Shown in pieces: positions 53,488 through 62,667 of a stretch of 64,000 bases of DNA. Origin of the DNA: Lachnospiraceae bacterium (lineage in GTDB: Bacteria > Bacillota > Clostridia > Lachnospirales > Lachnospiraceae); contig CAJTEY010000012.1 in the NCBI GenBank assembly GCA_910575775.1, positions 39,607 through 103,606 on the forward strand. Direction: 5' to 3'. Position 1 is the first letter of the stretch. Each line of letters starts with the position of its first letter. The notes under the pieces are model-generated. The model saw nothing but the letters and a program-made list of their open reading frames with translations, searched no databases and was not told where the DNA came from. The position numbers and the translations under genes were made by a program.

Positions 53488-54366
53488 TCAATTCTTTGTC
53501 TTCGGATCAAACGCGTCGCGCAGACCGTCGCCGATAAAGTTAACCGCCATAACTGCCAGACAGATGCAGATACCGGGAATCAGTCCCAGATACGGATATG
53601 TCCCTATGTTCATCTTGTTTTCCGATATAATGGTGCCCCATTCCGGTGTGGGAGAAGCCACGCCCAGTCCCAGATACCCCATAGATGAAATACTCAATAT
53701 AGTCTGACCAAGGGTAATGGTCGCAGATACAATAATCGGGCCAATGCCGTTAGGCAGAATATGTTTTAAAATAATTTTTAAGGAGCTGGCTCCGAAGCAT
53801 CTGGCCGCTTCCACATATTCCACATTGCGCAGCGTCAGCACGGAAGCCCGCACGGTACGCGCAAAGCGCGCCACCTGTGATACCGCAAGCGCAATGATCA
53901 GCTTCCAGACACCGTTTCCAAGCGCAGTGATAATCGCCATCGCAAGCAGCACAGACGGTACTGCCATCAAAACGTCCACCGCCCGCATCAGGATCGTATC
54001 CACCCTGCCGCCCAGATAACCGGCCGCACCGCCCATAATCGCACCGATCACAAAGGCAATGCCTATGACTGCAAGAGAGGCAAACATGGAAATGCGCCCG
54101 CCGTATAAGATACGCGCAAACAGATCCCGTCCAAATTCATCCGTGCCGAACAGATACTTCGCGTTCGGAGACTGAAACCTGTCCGCCATGTTCATTTCCA
54201 CCACCGCATCGTAGGATGAAATAAGCGGCGCCAGCAAAATCGTGATCACGATGATCGACAAAAGCACCACGCCGAACATGGCAAGTTTATTCTTGCGGAA
54301 TCGGAACATGACCAGTTCGCCTGTGCTGTATTCTGACAAAGATTTTTTGCTTTTCCTGACAAACAT
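53488..54366 (-). CDS. Opp/Dpp family ABC permease (OppC-like)
   Basis: 292 residues: a cytoplasmic tail, first helix (LAMFGVVLLSIIVITILL), the external loop with FLFGTDEFGRDLFARILYGG-type motif, and the coupling motif EAARCFGASSLKIILKHILP. Six helices. It forms the channel with the OppB-like protein. Confidence 0.93.
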   Translation of the reverse strand: MFVRKSKKSLSEYSTGELVMFRFRKNKLAMFGVVLLSIIVITILLAPLISSYDAVVEMNMADRFQSPNAKYLFGTDEFGRDLFARILYGGRISMFASLAVIGIAFVIGAIMGGAAGYLGGRVDTILMRAVDVLMAVPSVLLAMAIITALGNGVWKLIIALAVSQVARFARTVRASVLTLRNVEYVEAARCFGASSLKIILKHILPNGIGPIIVSATITLGQTILSISSMGYLGLGVASPTPEWGTIISENKMNIGTYPYLGLIPGICICLAVMAVNFIGDGLRDAFDPKTKN

Positions 54367-54381
54367 CCTCGTTCCTCCTTC

Positions 54382-55311
54382 CTAAGACGCGAAATCAATA
54401 CGCGGATCAATCAGCGCGCAGACAATATCAACTACCAGATTGATCATGCCGACAATGATTGTCACAAAAATAACCGTGCCCATCACAATCGGTACGTCGC
54501 GGGCCTTCACCGCATTGATCAGCAGCACGCCCACGCCCGGTATCGCGAAAATATTTTCCGTCACCACCGCACCCGCGATCACGCCCGCAAAAGTAATGCC
54601 GATCTGTGTCACAATGGGGATCAGGCTGTTTCTCATGGCATGATGCATGATCACTTTCCATTCGGACGCGCCCTTCGCCCGTGCTGTCCGTATATAGTCC
54701 TGCCGGATCACATCCAGCAGACTGGTGCGGCTCATCCGGATCATCGACGCCAGCGTGTTCGCCCCCAGAATAACGGAAGGCAGCACATAGTGTTTCCATG
54801 TCCCCACACCCGATACGGGCAGCCACTTTAATGTCAGACAGAATAAAATCTGGCACATAGTCCCCAGCCAGAACGCCGGCATGGAGGTCAAAAGCATGGC
54901 CACAAAGGAGACGCCGTAATCCATCAGACTGTACTGCTTAATTGCAGATCCGATTCCCAGAGGACAGCCTAACGCCACCGCGAACAGAATCGAAAGCACT
55001 GCAACCAAAAGCGTAAAGGGAAGCCTCCCCAAAAAGAGTTTCGCAATATCCTCACCGCCAAACCAGGATGTGCCGAAATCCAGACGGCACACACCCAGCA
55101 TATATTTTCCGTATCTCACCAGAAGCGGCTGATCAAGCCCCATCTCCGCTTCCAACTGTGCGATCTGCTCTTGTGTGGCATCCTCCCCCAAAATCTGCCA
55201 CGCCACATTGCCAGGCGCAAAGGACAGAATGACATACAGGATAAATGTCACGCATATGATCACCGGTATCAACATCAGCAATCTTTTTAATGTGTATTTT
55301 AACCAGCTCAA
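54382..55311 (-). CDS. Opp/Dpp family ABC permease (OppB-like)
   Basis: 309 residues, six helices, with LSFAPGNVAWQILGEDATQE, LRYGKYMLGVCRLDFGTSW-type loop and the coupling motif RTARAKGASEWKVIMHHAMR. I chose TTG at 55311, since GGAGG lies 8 bases ahead; an ATG at 55326 is in frame but has no ribosome site. Follows the binding-protein gene after a stem-loop that may lower its expression. Confidence 0.9.
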   Translation of the reverse strand: MSWLKYTLKRLLMLIPVIICVTFILYVILSFAPGNVAWQILGEDATQEQIAQLEAEMGLDQPLLVRYGKYMLGVCRLDFGTSWFGGEDIAKLFLGRLPFTLLVAVLSILFAVALGCPLGIGSAIKQYSLMDYGVSFVAMLLTSMPAFWLGTMCQILFCLTLKWLPVSGVGTWKHYVLPSVILGANTLASMIRMSRTSLLDVIRQDYIRTARAKGASEWKVIMHHAMRNSLIPIVTQIGITFAGVIAGAVVTENIFAIPGVGVLLINAVKARDVPIVMGTVIFVTIIVGMINLVVDIVCALIDPRIDFAS

Positions 55312-55361
55312 TCCAATACCCTCCATTCACCAAAGGATGCTGCATTTTCTTTAGGAGTAAG

Positions 55362-55392
55362 AAACGGCCGCACCAGTGCTGGCCGGCCGTTT
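55362..55392 (-). terminator. Stem-loop between binding-protein gene and permeases
   Basis: Arms AAACGGCCG (55362-55370) and CGGCCGTTT (55384-55392) with a short T run on the minus strand. As an inefficient terminator or mRNA end-block it would let the binding protein be made in excess of the transporter. Confidence 0.6.
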
Positions 55393-55398
55393 TATGTT

Positions 55399-57015
55399 TC
55401 ACTCCCACGAATAATAGTAGAAGTTATAATTGCCGAGACAGTGTGCCTGCATCCCCTTTAACTTTGTGTTGTAAGCAACCGTCACAACGCTGTTTACCAG
55501 CGGAACATCATAGGCTTCTTCTGTAATGATATCGCAGATTTTCGCGTAAACCGGCTTGCGGGCATCGCCCTGCGTCGCACGTCCTTCCTGAATCAGCTCC
55601 CAGATCTCAGGATCGCGGGGACTTCCCTGTACCGCAGGATCCCACCAGCTTTCCATACTGTGGTAAGTCATAAGGCTGTCTGCATCCACTACGGAGGAGA
55701 GATTATCTGCAATGATCGCATCCCACTCTCTTGCCTTGTATTCTTCCATATAAGAAGCATTATCCTTTGCATCCACCACACAACTGGTAATGCCGATCGA
55801 CATAAGCTGTGCCTGAATCACTTTCGCACCGTTCTCGTAGCGGCTGCCGGACTGTACCAGAATCTTCCACTCGCTGCCATCGTAATTAGAATCCGCCAGA
55901 TACTGTTTTGCCGCTTCCACATCATACGCCGCGACCTGATATGTTCCTGCATCCGGACATCCGCCGTAGCTTGCGCAGACGTCAATGTCCAGAATCTCCG
56001 CCTCGCCGCTGTACATTGCTTCGTTGACGTCATCTTTATTTACCGCTGCCTGAATTGCTTTTCTGAAATTGATATCCTTGCCGGGGCCTTCCTTCCAGGA
56101 ATTCATATACATTGTCACACGCCCCACGGAATTTTCTTTCGCCCATGTAACGCCAGGATCGTCTAACCGTAAGCAGACATCAATCGCGGGATCACGCACC
56201 ACATCGTAGTCGCCGTTCTGCAAGCCGAGAATCTGTGTATTGGTGTCCGCCACTGTCTGGATTACTACCTTCTTAACCGCCGGCGTCCCGCGCCAGTAAT
56301 CTTCATTGGCTTCCAGCGTAGTGTGGTCACCCTTCACATACTCCACAAATTTGTAAGGACCGGTTCCCACAGGCGCCGCATAGTATCCTTCCTCACCCAC
56401 CTCGTCATAGTAGGATTTGCAGAAAATACCGCCGATACGGGAAGCTACGCCGTAAGGGAACGCCGCATAGGCGCTTGTCAGATGGATATCCACCGTGTAG
56501 TCGTCCACGATATCACAACTGTCATAGTTTACGAACAGCGCTGAACCGATGGGGCCTGCCGCACCCGTATCAAATGTCATCTTCACATCTTCCGCCGTCA
56601 TCTCCTCGCCGTTGTGGAACTTTACGCCCTTGCGCAGATGAAACGTGTAAGTAAGTCCATCTTCGGAAACATCATAGCTCTCCGCCAGCGCAGGACTTAA
56701 ACTTCCGTCCGGCTCCAGAAACAGCAGACAGTCATAAATATTGGAAAGCGCCAGATTATCATCCCCCGCGCAGCTCTGGGAACCCTGCGCAAAAAAGCGG
56801 TATGGCTCGCCGGAAGTCGCAAGAATCACGGTATCCTTTGTCCCGGCCGCCGCTTCCGCCGCACTGCCTGCTTCGCCCGCAGCGCTTTCCTGCGCCGGTG
56901 TCTGTGTCTCCGCTCCCTGCCCGGCATTATCCGCATTGCTGTCCCCGCAGGCACACAGCCCGAAAAGCATAGACGCGGTAATCAACATCGCAGTTACTTT
57001 TTTCATCCTTTTCAT
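55399..57015 (-). CDS. Peptide/muropeptide-type ABC substrate-binding lipoprotein
   Basis: 538 residues: signal peptide with lipobox ending LCAC (probable Cys23), an Ala/Glu linker of about 40 residues, then an SBP family 5 domain (LSNIYDCLLFLEPDGSLSPA, LAESYDVSEDGLTYTFHLRK, GVKFHNGEEMTAEDVKMTFD, GTGPYKFVEYVKGDH). It captures oligopeptides, muropeptides or related compounds. Its operon with MurQ and MurK favours cell-wall fragments. AGGAGGG precedes the ATG. Confidence 0.92.
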   Translation of the reverse strand: MKRMKKVTAMLITASMLFGLCACGDSNADNAGQGAETQTPAQESAAGEAGSAAEAAAGTKDTVILATSGEPYRFFAQGSQSCAGDDNLALSNIYDCLLFLEPDGSLSPALAESYDVSEDGLTYTFHLRKGVKFHNGEEMTAEDVKMTFDTGAAGPIGSALFVNYDSCDIVDDYTVDIHLTSAYAAFPYGVASRIGGIFCKSYYDEVGEEGYYAAPVGTGPYKFVEYVKGDHTTLEANEDYWRGTPAVKKVVIQTVADTNTQILGLQNGDYDVVRDPAIDVCLRLDDPGVTWAKENSVGRVTMYMNSWKEGPGKDINFRKAIQAAVNKDDVNEAMYSGEAEILDIDVCASYGGCPDAGTYQVAAYDVEAAKQYLADSNYDGSEWKILVQSGSRYENGAKVIQAQLMSIGITSCVVDAKDNASYMEEYKAREWDAIIADNLSSVVDADSLMTYHSMESWWDPAVQGSPRDPEIWELIQEGRATQGDARKPVYAKICDIITEEAYDVPLVNSVVTVAYNTKLKGMQAHCLGNYNFYYYSWE

Positions 57016-57045
57016 ATAGACCCTCCTTTAAAGTTGATAATCCTA

Positions 57046-57073
57046 ATTGTATCTGTTTTAAATTTTTTTTCAA
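57046..57073 (-). promoter_or_regulatory. Sigma-A promoter of the muropeptide operon
   Basis: TTGAAA (57068-57073) and TACAAT (57046-57051) with a 16-base spacer on the minus strand, about 30 bases before the binding-protein ATG. Confidence 0.7.
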
Positions 57074-57120
57074 TTATTTCGACTCTATTCGGTACAAAAT
57101 TTCATTTCTTGACATAGTTC

Positions 57121-57137
57121 TTGTGCTATTTACACAA
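57121..57137. promoter_or_regulatory. Possible RpiR operator in the divergent gap
   Basis: TTGTG and CACAA arms (57121-57125, 57133-57137) around 7 bases lie between the two divergent promoters, a natural place for the RpiR-type regulator. The length of the arms is short, so this is tentative. Confidence 0.35.
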
Positions 57138-57162
57138 AATTATCTTAATATTCTTATTCCAT

Positions 57163-57191
57163 TTGACATTTGCCACAAAACTCGCTATACT
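57163..57191 (+). promoter_or_regulatory. Sigma-A promoter of the rpiR-like gene
   Basis: TTGACA (57163-57168) and TATACT (57186-57191) with a 17-base spacer; the start codon is 45 bases on. Confidence 0.87.
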
Positions 57192-57235
57192 TTCAGATAT
57201 ATTTTTGTGAACTATCCATATGAAAGAAGGATGAT

Positions 57236-58084
57236 ATGAAAAGTGTTCTAGTCAGAATCAAACAATACCTGCCGGATTCGACCATTGCGGAACAGGGCGT
57301 ACTGAACTATATTCTGGCCAATCCGGATAAGGCCGTGCAGCACAATATCCACCAGCTTTCCGAGTATTCTTACAGTTCCGCCTCCACGATTGTAAGACTC
57401 TGCCGCAAGCTGGGCTTTCAGGGATACAGAGACTTGCAAAATTCCCTGTTGAGCGAACTGGTCGTACAAAAGCAGGACAGGCAGCAGCGGTTTCAACATA
57501 TGGATCCCCATGACCAGCTCACGGAAATTGTTGACAAAATCACAGCCAAAAATATTTCCTCTCTGGAAAACTCCATGCACCTTGTGGATATGAATATCCT
57601 GAAAGAGAGTGTTAACATCATCTGCAACAGCGATATGGTTCTGCTTTTCGGCATTGGCGCTTCTTATCTGGTGGCACAGGACGCCTACCAGAAATTTCTG
57701 CGGCTGGCAAAGCCCTGTTATTGCAGCGAGGACATTCATTCCCAATATTTGTATGCCCAGAATGCCCGCCCCAGCGACGCCGCTATTATCATCAGCTATT
57801 CCGGATGCACGGAAGAGATGATACACTGTGCCCAGCAGCTTCGCGAGCAGAAAACTCCCATTATCGTGATTACACGCTTTTATAACTCTCCGCTGGCCAG
57901 ACTTGCTGCCCAGTGCCTCTTCGTGGCAAACGAGGAAAATCTGTTTCGAAGCGGCGCCATGTCCTCCCGCATTTCCCAGCTCAATATGGTAGATATTCTC
58001 TATACTGCCTATTTGAACCGGAATTTCGACAACAATACGCAGCGGCTTGAATTTAACCGAATTCCCAAAAGCAAATCGGACTGA
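57236..58084 (+). CDS. RpiR/MurR-type transcriptional regulator
   Basis: 282 residues. An N-terminal HTH_6 domain (about 1-77, SYSSASTIVRLCRKLGFQGY) is followed by a SIS domain (about 120-250, MVLLFGIGASYLVAQDAYQK, AIIISYSGCTEEMIHCAQQL). SIS domains of this family sense phosphosugars; MurR senses MurNAc-6-phosphate. It diverges from the transporter-murQ-murK operon, so it very likely controls it. AGAAGGATG-type site precedes the ATG. Followed 33 bases later by an esterase gene on the same transcript. Confidence 0.9.
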   Translation: MKSVLVRIKQYLPDSTIAEQGVLNYILANPDKAVQHNIHQLSEYSYSSASTIVRLCRKLGFQGYRDLQNSLLSELVVQKQDRQQRFQHMDPHDQLTEIVDKITAKNISSLENSMHLVDMNILKESVNIICNSDMVLLFGIGASYLVAQDAYQKFLRLAKPCYCSEDIHSQYLYAQNARPSDAAIIISYSGCTEEMIHCAQQLREQKTPIIVITRFYNSPLARLAAQCLFVANEENLFRSGAMSSRISQLNMVDILYTAYLNRNFDNNTQRLEFNRIPKSKSD

Positions 58085-58117
58085 CGGCTTTTACCCAAAA
58101 AATAAGGAGCAGATCAT

Positions 58118-58942
58118 ATGCAGCATTTTAAACTTTCCTGCGCCAAAGGCGCCACTATCACATGTTATCTTTTAAACGACAGACCGTCCCGCAATCCTGA
58201 CAGATCTCCCCGTCCCGGCATACTCTTAGTTCCCGGAGGCGGCTACCACTGCGTCGTCGATCATGAACAGGAATGCATCGCCGTCCGTTTTCTGGGAATG
58301 GGATATCACGTCTTTATCCTCAACTATACAGTCAACGAAGACGGTACGAAACCGATACATGCTCTCGCGCTCGAGCAACTTGCAGAAGCTATGGCTCTCA
58401 TTCGAAACCATGCCGGAGACTGGCATCTTGATCCCCGCCGCCTGACTGTGGCAGGCTTTTCCGCCGGGGGCCATCTGGCGGGATGCCTTGCCGTCCACTG
58501 GCATCGGGACTGGCTGTATCAGCGAACCGGACTTTCACCCGAGATCATACGCCCGGATGCCGTTATTTTAGCCTACCCCGTCACCACCACCGGTTCCTTT
58601 GCGCACAAAGGTTCCATTGATCATCTGCTCGGCAGCGACGCCTCCGCCGAAGAACTGCGTCTCTACAGTCTGGAGGAGCAGGTAACCGAACAGGTTCCCC
58701 CTTTATTTATCTGGCACACACAGGAAGATGAGTTCGTGCCGGTAGAAGGAACCTTCCTTTTCGCTCAGGCGTGCATCCGCGCAGGAGTATCTGCCGAGCT
58801 GCATATATTCCCGAAAAACCGCCACGGTCTTTCACTGGCAGACAAAGAAACCGCATGGGAGGAGAAGACCTCTGTCGATCCCCATATCGCAAACTGGTTT
58901 CCGCTATGCGCAGAATGGCTGGAGCTGATCCTGCACAACTGA
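58118..58942 (+). CDS. Alpha/beta hydrolase, acetyl-esterase-like
   Basis: 274 residues of the BD-FAE/xylan-esterase-like group: oxyanion loop VPGGGYH (38-44), nucleophile S115 in GFSAGGHLAG, an acid in TQEDEFVP, and the catalytic His in KNRHGLS. Such proteins remove acetyl groups from sugars. Coupled to the RpiR gene and so probably part of the same cell-wall sugar response. AAGGAG precedes the ATG. Confidence 0.85.
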   Translation: MQHFKLSCAKGATITCYLLNDRPSRNPDRSPRPGILLVPGGGYHCVVDHEQECIAVRFLGMGYHVFILNYTVNEDGTKPIHALALEQLAEAMALIRNHAGDWHLDPRRLTVAGFSAGGHLAGCLAVHWHRDWLYQRTGLSPEIIRPDAVILAYPVTTTGSFAHKGSIDHLLGSDASAEELRLYSLEEQVTEQVPPLFIWHTQEDEFVPVEGTFLFAQACIRAGVSAELHIFPKNRHGLSLADKETAWEEKTSVDPHIANWFPLCAEWLELILHN

Positions 58943-59029
58943 TGCGGGAATCAAAAATGTGCCGTCATATACAGTATTCCTGCGCCGATAACAGATATAC
59001 CGGTAAATGGGAGTCAAAACATCCAGAAA

Positions 59030-59077
59030 AGGAGCGGCACAGAACAGACACTTTCATGTCCGTTTTGTACCGCTCCT
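59030..59077. terminator. Inverted repeat between convergent esterase and nahK
   Basis: AGGAGCGG (59030-59037) pairs with CCGCTCCT (59070-59077), and the inner bases also pair in part (GACA / TGTC). It lies between two convergent genes and probably ends transcription from both sides, although there is no long T run. Confidence 0.5.
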
Positions 59078-59094
59078 CACCACTCTTTCATCTG

Positions 59095-60204
59095 TTACAG
59101 GCAGCTCTCGGCAATCTCCTGCATTTTTTCCCATTTATCTTCCATGTCTTTTACCAAACGGAACTGTGTCCTGGTGCGGTCCAGGTTATGCTCCGGGCGG
59201 TGGATCTTAAAATAGTGATCCCCTTCCAGGTAATCTGTCAGAAAGCGCATGCCGCACTCCAGCGTCATCAGCTTTGCACCCATCGGCAGCATACGGATCT
59301 CTTTCTCTGTCAGCGAGCCGCCACAGCCCTCAATAAATCCCTTTGTATATAAGGCAAACAGCTCCAGGTCGCAGGATATCTTCGACAGGTCTTTCTCATC
59401 CTCCGCTCCTGTGTTCGCTCCGAAGCGGATGGAATCTCCGTAATCATACAGAGCGGAGCCAGGCATAACCGTATCCAGATCAATCACGCATATGCCTTTT
59501 CCCGTCTTATGATCCAGCATGATATTGTTGAGTTTGGTATCATTGTGCGTAACTCTCAGTGGAATTTCACCGGCCGCCAGCATATCACAAAGGATGTGAC
59601 AGTCCGCTTCCCGATCCAGCACAAACCGAATCTCTTCCCGGACGTCCGCCGCGCGTTTCATAACATCCGCTTCCACTGCCTTTTGAAACTTTTCCACCCG
59701 GTCTATGGTATTGTGGAAATTCGGAATGGTTTCGTGCAGGCTTTCCGCCGGGTAATCCGCCAAAAGTTTCTGAAACCGGCCAAACGCCAATGCGCTTTCA
59801 TAAAATTCTTCCGGCCGTTCCACCACATCGAGGCTGTCAGCCCCTTCCACAAACCGATAAACCCTCCAGAACGTGTTGTCCTCCTCCTGCCAGTATGAAC
59901 CCCCGTCTTTAAGCAGGATTACATTCAGCGCCTCCCGTTCCGGATCTCCGCCATTTTCCCTGATCTTATTCTGTAAAAAGGTGGTCACACCCGTAACATT
60001 CTCCATCAGCTCTTTCGGATTCTTAAAGACCTCCTGATTCATTCTCTGTAAAATATATCTGCGCGTCTTCCCCTCCGCCATCTGGCAGGTCACAAGAAAC
60101 GTATCATTTATGTGCCCATTTCCATGAGCCTCAATACTCCCGATTTCCCCCTCCATTGCAAATCTCTCCGCAATATGTATCAATTCCGCCTTCTCTTTAC
60201 CCAT
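59095..60204 (-). CDS. nahK: N-acetylhexosamine 1-kinase
   Basis: 369 residues of the aminoglycoside-phosphotransferase fold. It matches Bifidobacterium NahK motif for motif: GNGHINDTFLVT (28-39), RYILQRMNQEVF, FWRVYRFVEGA, IPLRVTHNDTKLNNIML, CVIDLDTVMPGSALYDYGDS, IRFGANTGAEDEKDLSK, LECGMRFLTDYLEGDHYF. It phosphorylates GlcNAc or GalNAc at C1, which feeds nucleotide-sugar salvage. It diverges from an AraC regulator and lies near a nucleotidyltransferase that could use its product. Confidence 0.9.
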   Translation of the reverse strand: MGKEKAELIHIAERFAMEGEIGSIEAHGNGHINDTFLVTCQMAEGKTRRYILQRMNQEVFKNPKELMENVTGVTTFLQNKIRENGGDPEREALNVILLKDGGSYWQEEDNTFWRVYRFVEGADSLDVVERPEEFYESALAFGRFQKLLADYPAESLHETIPNFHNTIDRVEKFQKAVEADVMKRAADVREEIRFVLDREADCHILCDMLAAGEIPLRVTHNDTKLNNIMLDHKTGKGICVIDLDTVMPGSALYDYGDSIRFGANTGAEDEKDLSKISCDLELFALYTKGFIEGCGGSLTEKEIRMLPMGAKLMTLECGMRFLTDYLEGDHYFKIHRPEHNLDRTRTQFRLVKDMEDKWEKMQEIAESCL

Positions 60205-60569
60205 TCAGGAACCTCCGTGTGCCTGCATTTATTGATTGTTGCCTCTATTATAGGGATTCACCCGCCCCATGTCTTTGTCTTTTCCATTTCCATTTTTGCA
60301 TTATCGGATCTATTATTGTGCATTTTGCACATTAAATTCTCATTTATATAGTTATTATTGTTCATTTTTACATTATCATTCTTTTCTCATTCGTAATATT
60401 GAACAATATTTTCATTCTTTTCTCTTTTCATTTTTGTGTTTTGTATAAAGCATCCTGCAAATGTCCAAATTTCCTATTTACTGCTTTTGCACATTTACAC
60501 TATAATAGGTTCAATATAGGACGCATCATTTGCATGATCCACTTTACTTTTTGAAAGGACAGTTTCATT
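60205..60569. promoter_or_regulatory. Divergent promoter region of nahK and the araC-like gene
   Basis: This 365-base AT-rich gap has no gene. nahK promoter (minus): AAGACA (60270-60275), 17 bases, TATAAT (60247-60252). araC-like promoter (plus): TTACTG (60478-60483), 17 bases, TATAAT (60501-60506). The 11-mer TTTTGCACATT occurs at 60323-60333, as part of a TGTGCA / TGCACA palindrome (60317-60331), and again at 60485-60495 inside the plus promoter. These are candidate operators for the AraC-type protein. Confidence 0.6.
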
Positions 60570-61475
60570 ATGAGCTATAAAAGCGTTCCGCTTCAAGATG
60601 TTCTGACTATACAGGAGATCTATTCCATCCACTATTTTGAATATATGTGTGATTTTTCTTTTCCGGGAGAATCCCACAATTTCTGGGAGTTTTTATGTGT
60701 TGATAAAGGCGAAGTGAATGTCTATGCCGATGAAAAGTTTCACAACTTAAAAAAGGGAGATATCATCTTCCACAAACCCAATGAATTTCACGATGTCAAC
60801 TCCAACGGTCTGATCGCGCCTAACCTTGTCGTCATGTCCTTTGCCTGTACCTCCCCCGCTATCTCTTTCTTCAACGGAAAGGTTCTTCAGGTCAATGATG
60901 CGGAGCGGCTTCTTCTGGCGCAGATTATCCAGGAGGCCAGACATGCCTTTGCAGGACGTATGGATGACCCCTATCAGGAAGAACTGGTGCGGAATGAAAA
61001 TCCGCAGTTTGCCGGAGAACAGCTGATACGGCTTTATCTGGAGCAGCTTCTCATCCAGTTGATCCGCCGCAACATGGTCCGCGCCCTGCCGTCTGTCAGC
61101 ACCGCCCATGTCAAATCCATGAAACAGAAAGCAGACGACGCTCTCTTTGCGCAGATAGAGGAATACATGGAATCCCACATCTGTGAGACGCTGACCATTG
61201 AGCAGCTATGCAGAAGCAACTCCATAGGACGCTCCCAGCTCCAGAAACTGTTCCGAAGCAGGAGCGGCTATGGCACGATCGAGTATTTTTCAAGGATGAA
61301 AATAGATCTGGCCAAACAGATGATCCGGGAAGACCAGTACAACTTTACCCAGATTGCGGATGCGATCGGTTTTTCTTCCGTCCACTATTTTTCGAGGCAG
61401 TTTAAAAAGATTACAGGAATGACTCCCTCCGAATATGCCTCCTCCATCAAAGCGCTGTCCGACCATACCGGCTAA
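60570..61475 (+). CDS. AraC family transcriptional regulator with cupin domain
   Basis: 301 residues. An N-terminal cupin-type sensor (about 10-140: FWEFLCVDKGEVNVYADEKF, LKKGDIIFHKPNEFHDV) is followed by a C-terminal AraC double HTH (about 200-298: TIEQLCRSNSIGRSQLQKLF, FTQIADAIGFSSVHYFSRQF, KKITGMTPSEYASS). The sensor should bind a sugar. Divergent nahK and the downstream nucleotidyltransferase are likely targets. GAAAGG precedes the ATG. Confidence 0.92.
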   Translation: MSYKSVPLQDVLTIQEIYSIHYFEYMCDFSFPGESHNFWEFLCVDKGEVNVYADEKFHNLKKGDIIFHKPNEFHDVNSNGLIAPNLVVMSFACTSPAISFFNGKVLQVNDAERLLLAQIIQEARHAFAGRMDDPYQEELVRNENPQFAGEQLIRLYLEQLLIQLIRRNMVRALPSVSTAHVKSMKQKADDALFAQIEEYMESHICETLTIEQLCRSNSIGRSQLQKLFRSRSGYGTIEYFSRMKIDLAKQMIREDQYNFTQIADAIGFSSVHYFSRQFKKITGMTPSEYASSIKALSDHTG

Positions 61476-61483
61476 AGCAATGC

Positions 61484-62404
61484 TCAATTCCAGAGATTCT
61501 GCGGATACAGCCCCTGGTTCTTCAGCGCCTGGATTGCCTTTACGACTGTCGGCTTATCTTCCTTGTAGGTGACGCCGTACCAGCGGTCTTTTGACTGCAG
61601 AACCGTTACCTCCGCCTTTTTCTCCTGAATCAGCTCATCCACGACAAACGGAAGGAAATATTCACATTTCAGCGGATTCTTTTCCAGATTTCTGTTCAGA
61701 AAGTCAGCAAATCTGTTCTGAATCTCCACCATCATGCTCTTCGTAAATCCCCACATATTCATGGACACTACCGTATCTTCCGGGAGAACCGTCCATGTTG
61801 TTCCATCGTCCTCCGTGTAGGCCATGCCGCCCTCGTGGTTCTCAATGCGGATCCGCTCTGTGATCTCTGTCAGCTTTCCTTCCCCATCCATCTGGCAGAC
61901 GCCGCGCGCCACATGGCCGTTCTCTGTCATTGTGTTCTTTAACAAGTATCCGACCATTGTATACTGCAGCTTATCCGTATCGTCATGGCTCACCAGGAAA
62001 TCATAAATCATCCGGAACGCCTGCTGTCCATAATAATCGTCCGCATTGATCACCGCAAAAGGGCCGTCCACTGCCGACAGACATGACAGAACCGCATGTG
62101 CCGTTCCCCACGGTTTTACCCTGCCCTCCGGCACCTTAAAGCCATCCGGCAGATTGGCAATATCCTGATAGACATATTCCACCGCAATCCGCTTCTCCAT
62201 GCGGTTTCCGATTTTCTCCTTAAAGTCCTGCTCCAGTTCTTTTTTAATAATAAATATGACCTTTTCAAATCCCGCTTTCACTGCATCATATATGGAAAAG
62301 TCCATAATGATATGCCCCTGCTCATCCACCGGGTCGATCTGCTTCAAACTGCCGTAACGGCTTCCCATACCCGCCGCCATAATAATGAGAATTGGTTTCT
62401 TCAT
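61484..62404 (-). CDS. Sugar-1-phosphate nucleotidyltransferase
   Basis: 306 residues. The NTP-transferase signature AAGMGSRYGSLKQIDPV (10-26), VKPWGTAHAVLSCLSAV, FAVINADDYYGQQAF (metal-binding ADD), and SMNMWGFTKSMM are present. It should join a sugar-1-phosphate to a nucleotide. Next to NahK, a GlcNAc/GalNAc-1-phosphate uridylyltransferase role is plausible but inferred. GAGGGCAGG precedes the ATG; its own promoter lies upstream, so it is not strictly in one operon with nahK. Confidence 0.85.
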   Translation of the reverse strand: MKKPILIIMAAGMGSRYGSLKQIDPVDEQGHIIMDFSIYDAVKAGFEKVIFIIKKELEQDFKEKIGNRMEKRIAVEYVYQDIANLPDGFKVPEGRVKPWGTAHAVLSCLSAVDGPFAVINADDYYGQQAFRMIYDFLVSHDDTDKLQYTMVGYLLKNTMTENGHVARGVCQMDGEGKLTEITERIRIENHEGGMAYTEDDGTTWTVLPEDTVVSMNMWGFTKSMMVEIQNRFADFLNRNLEKNPLKCEYFLPFVVDELIQEKKAEVTVLQSKDRWYGVTYKEDKPTVVKAIQALKNQGLYPQNLWN

Positions 62405-62473
62405 AACGATCCTGCCCTCCTGTTTGGAATTTCACTGTCTCTTCAACCACTCATTGCTGATACTTGCATTTTA

Positions 62474-62502
62474 AGTATATATGGCTTTCCCATGATCTAC
62501 AA
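62474..62502 (-). promoter_or_regulatory. Sigma-A promoter of the nucleotidyltransferase gene
   Basis: TTGTAG (62497-62502) and TATACT (62474-62479) with a 17-base spacer on the minus strand. Confidence 0.65.
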
Positions 62503-62667
62503 TAGCAAAATCGGCCCTTTTTTATCTCACAAGGCGTTCGATCCGCATCCGGCTGACCTTTCCCCTACTGATACACAATCTGCCACTTCCGCTGACAAAA
62601 AAATGAGATAAGAAGTACAGCGCAGTCCCGGTCTGTTTTCGGTTACCAGTACATGGTTACTATTCCT

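Noticed and set aside
62096..62611. Plus-strand 171-codon frame upstream of the decayed region
   Set aside because: Mostly antisense to the nucleotidyltransferase and its promoter, with no ribosome site.
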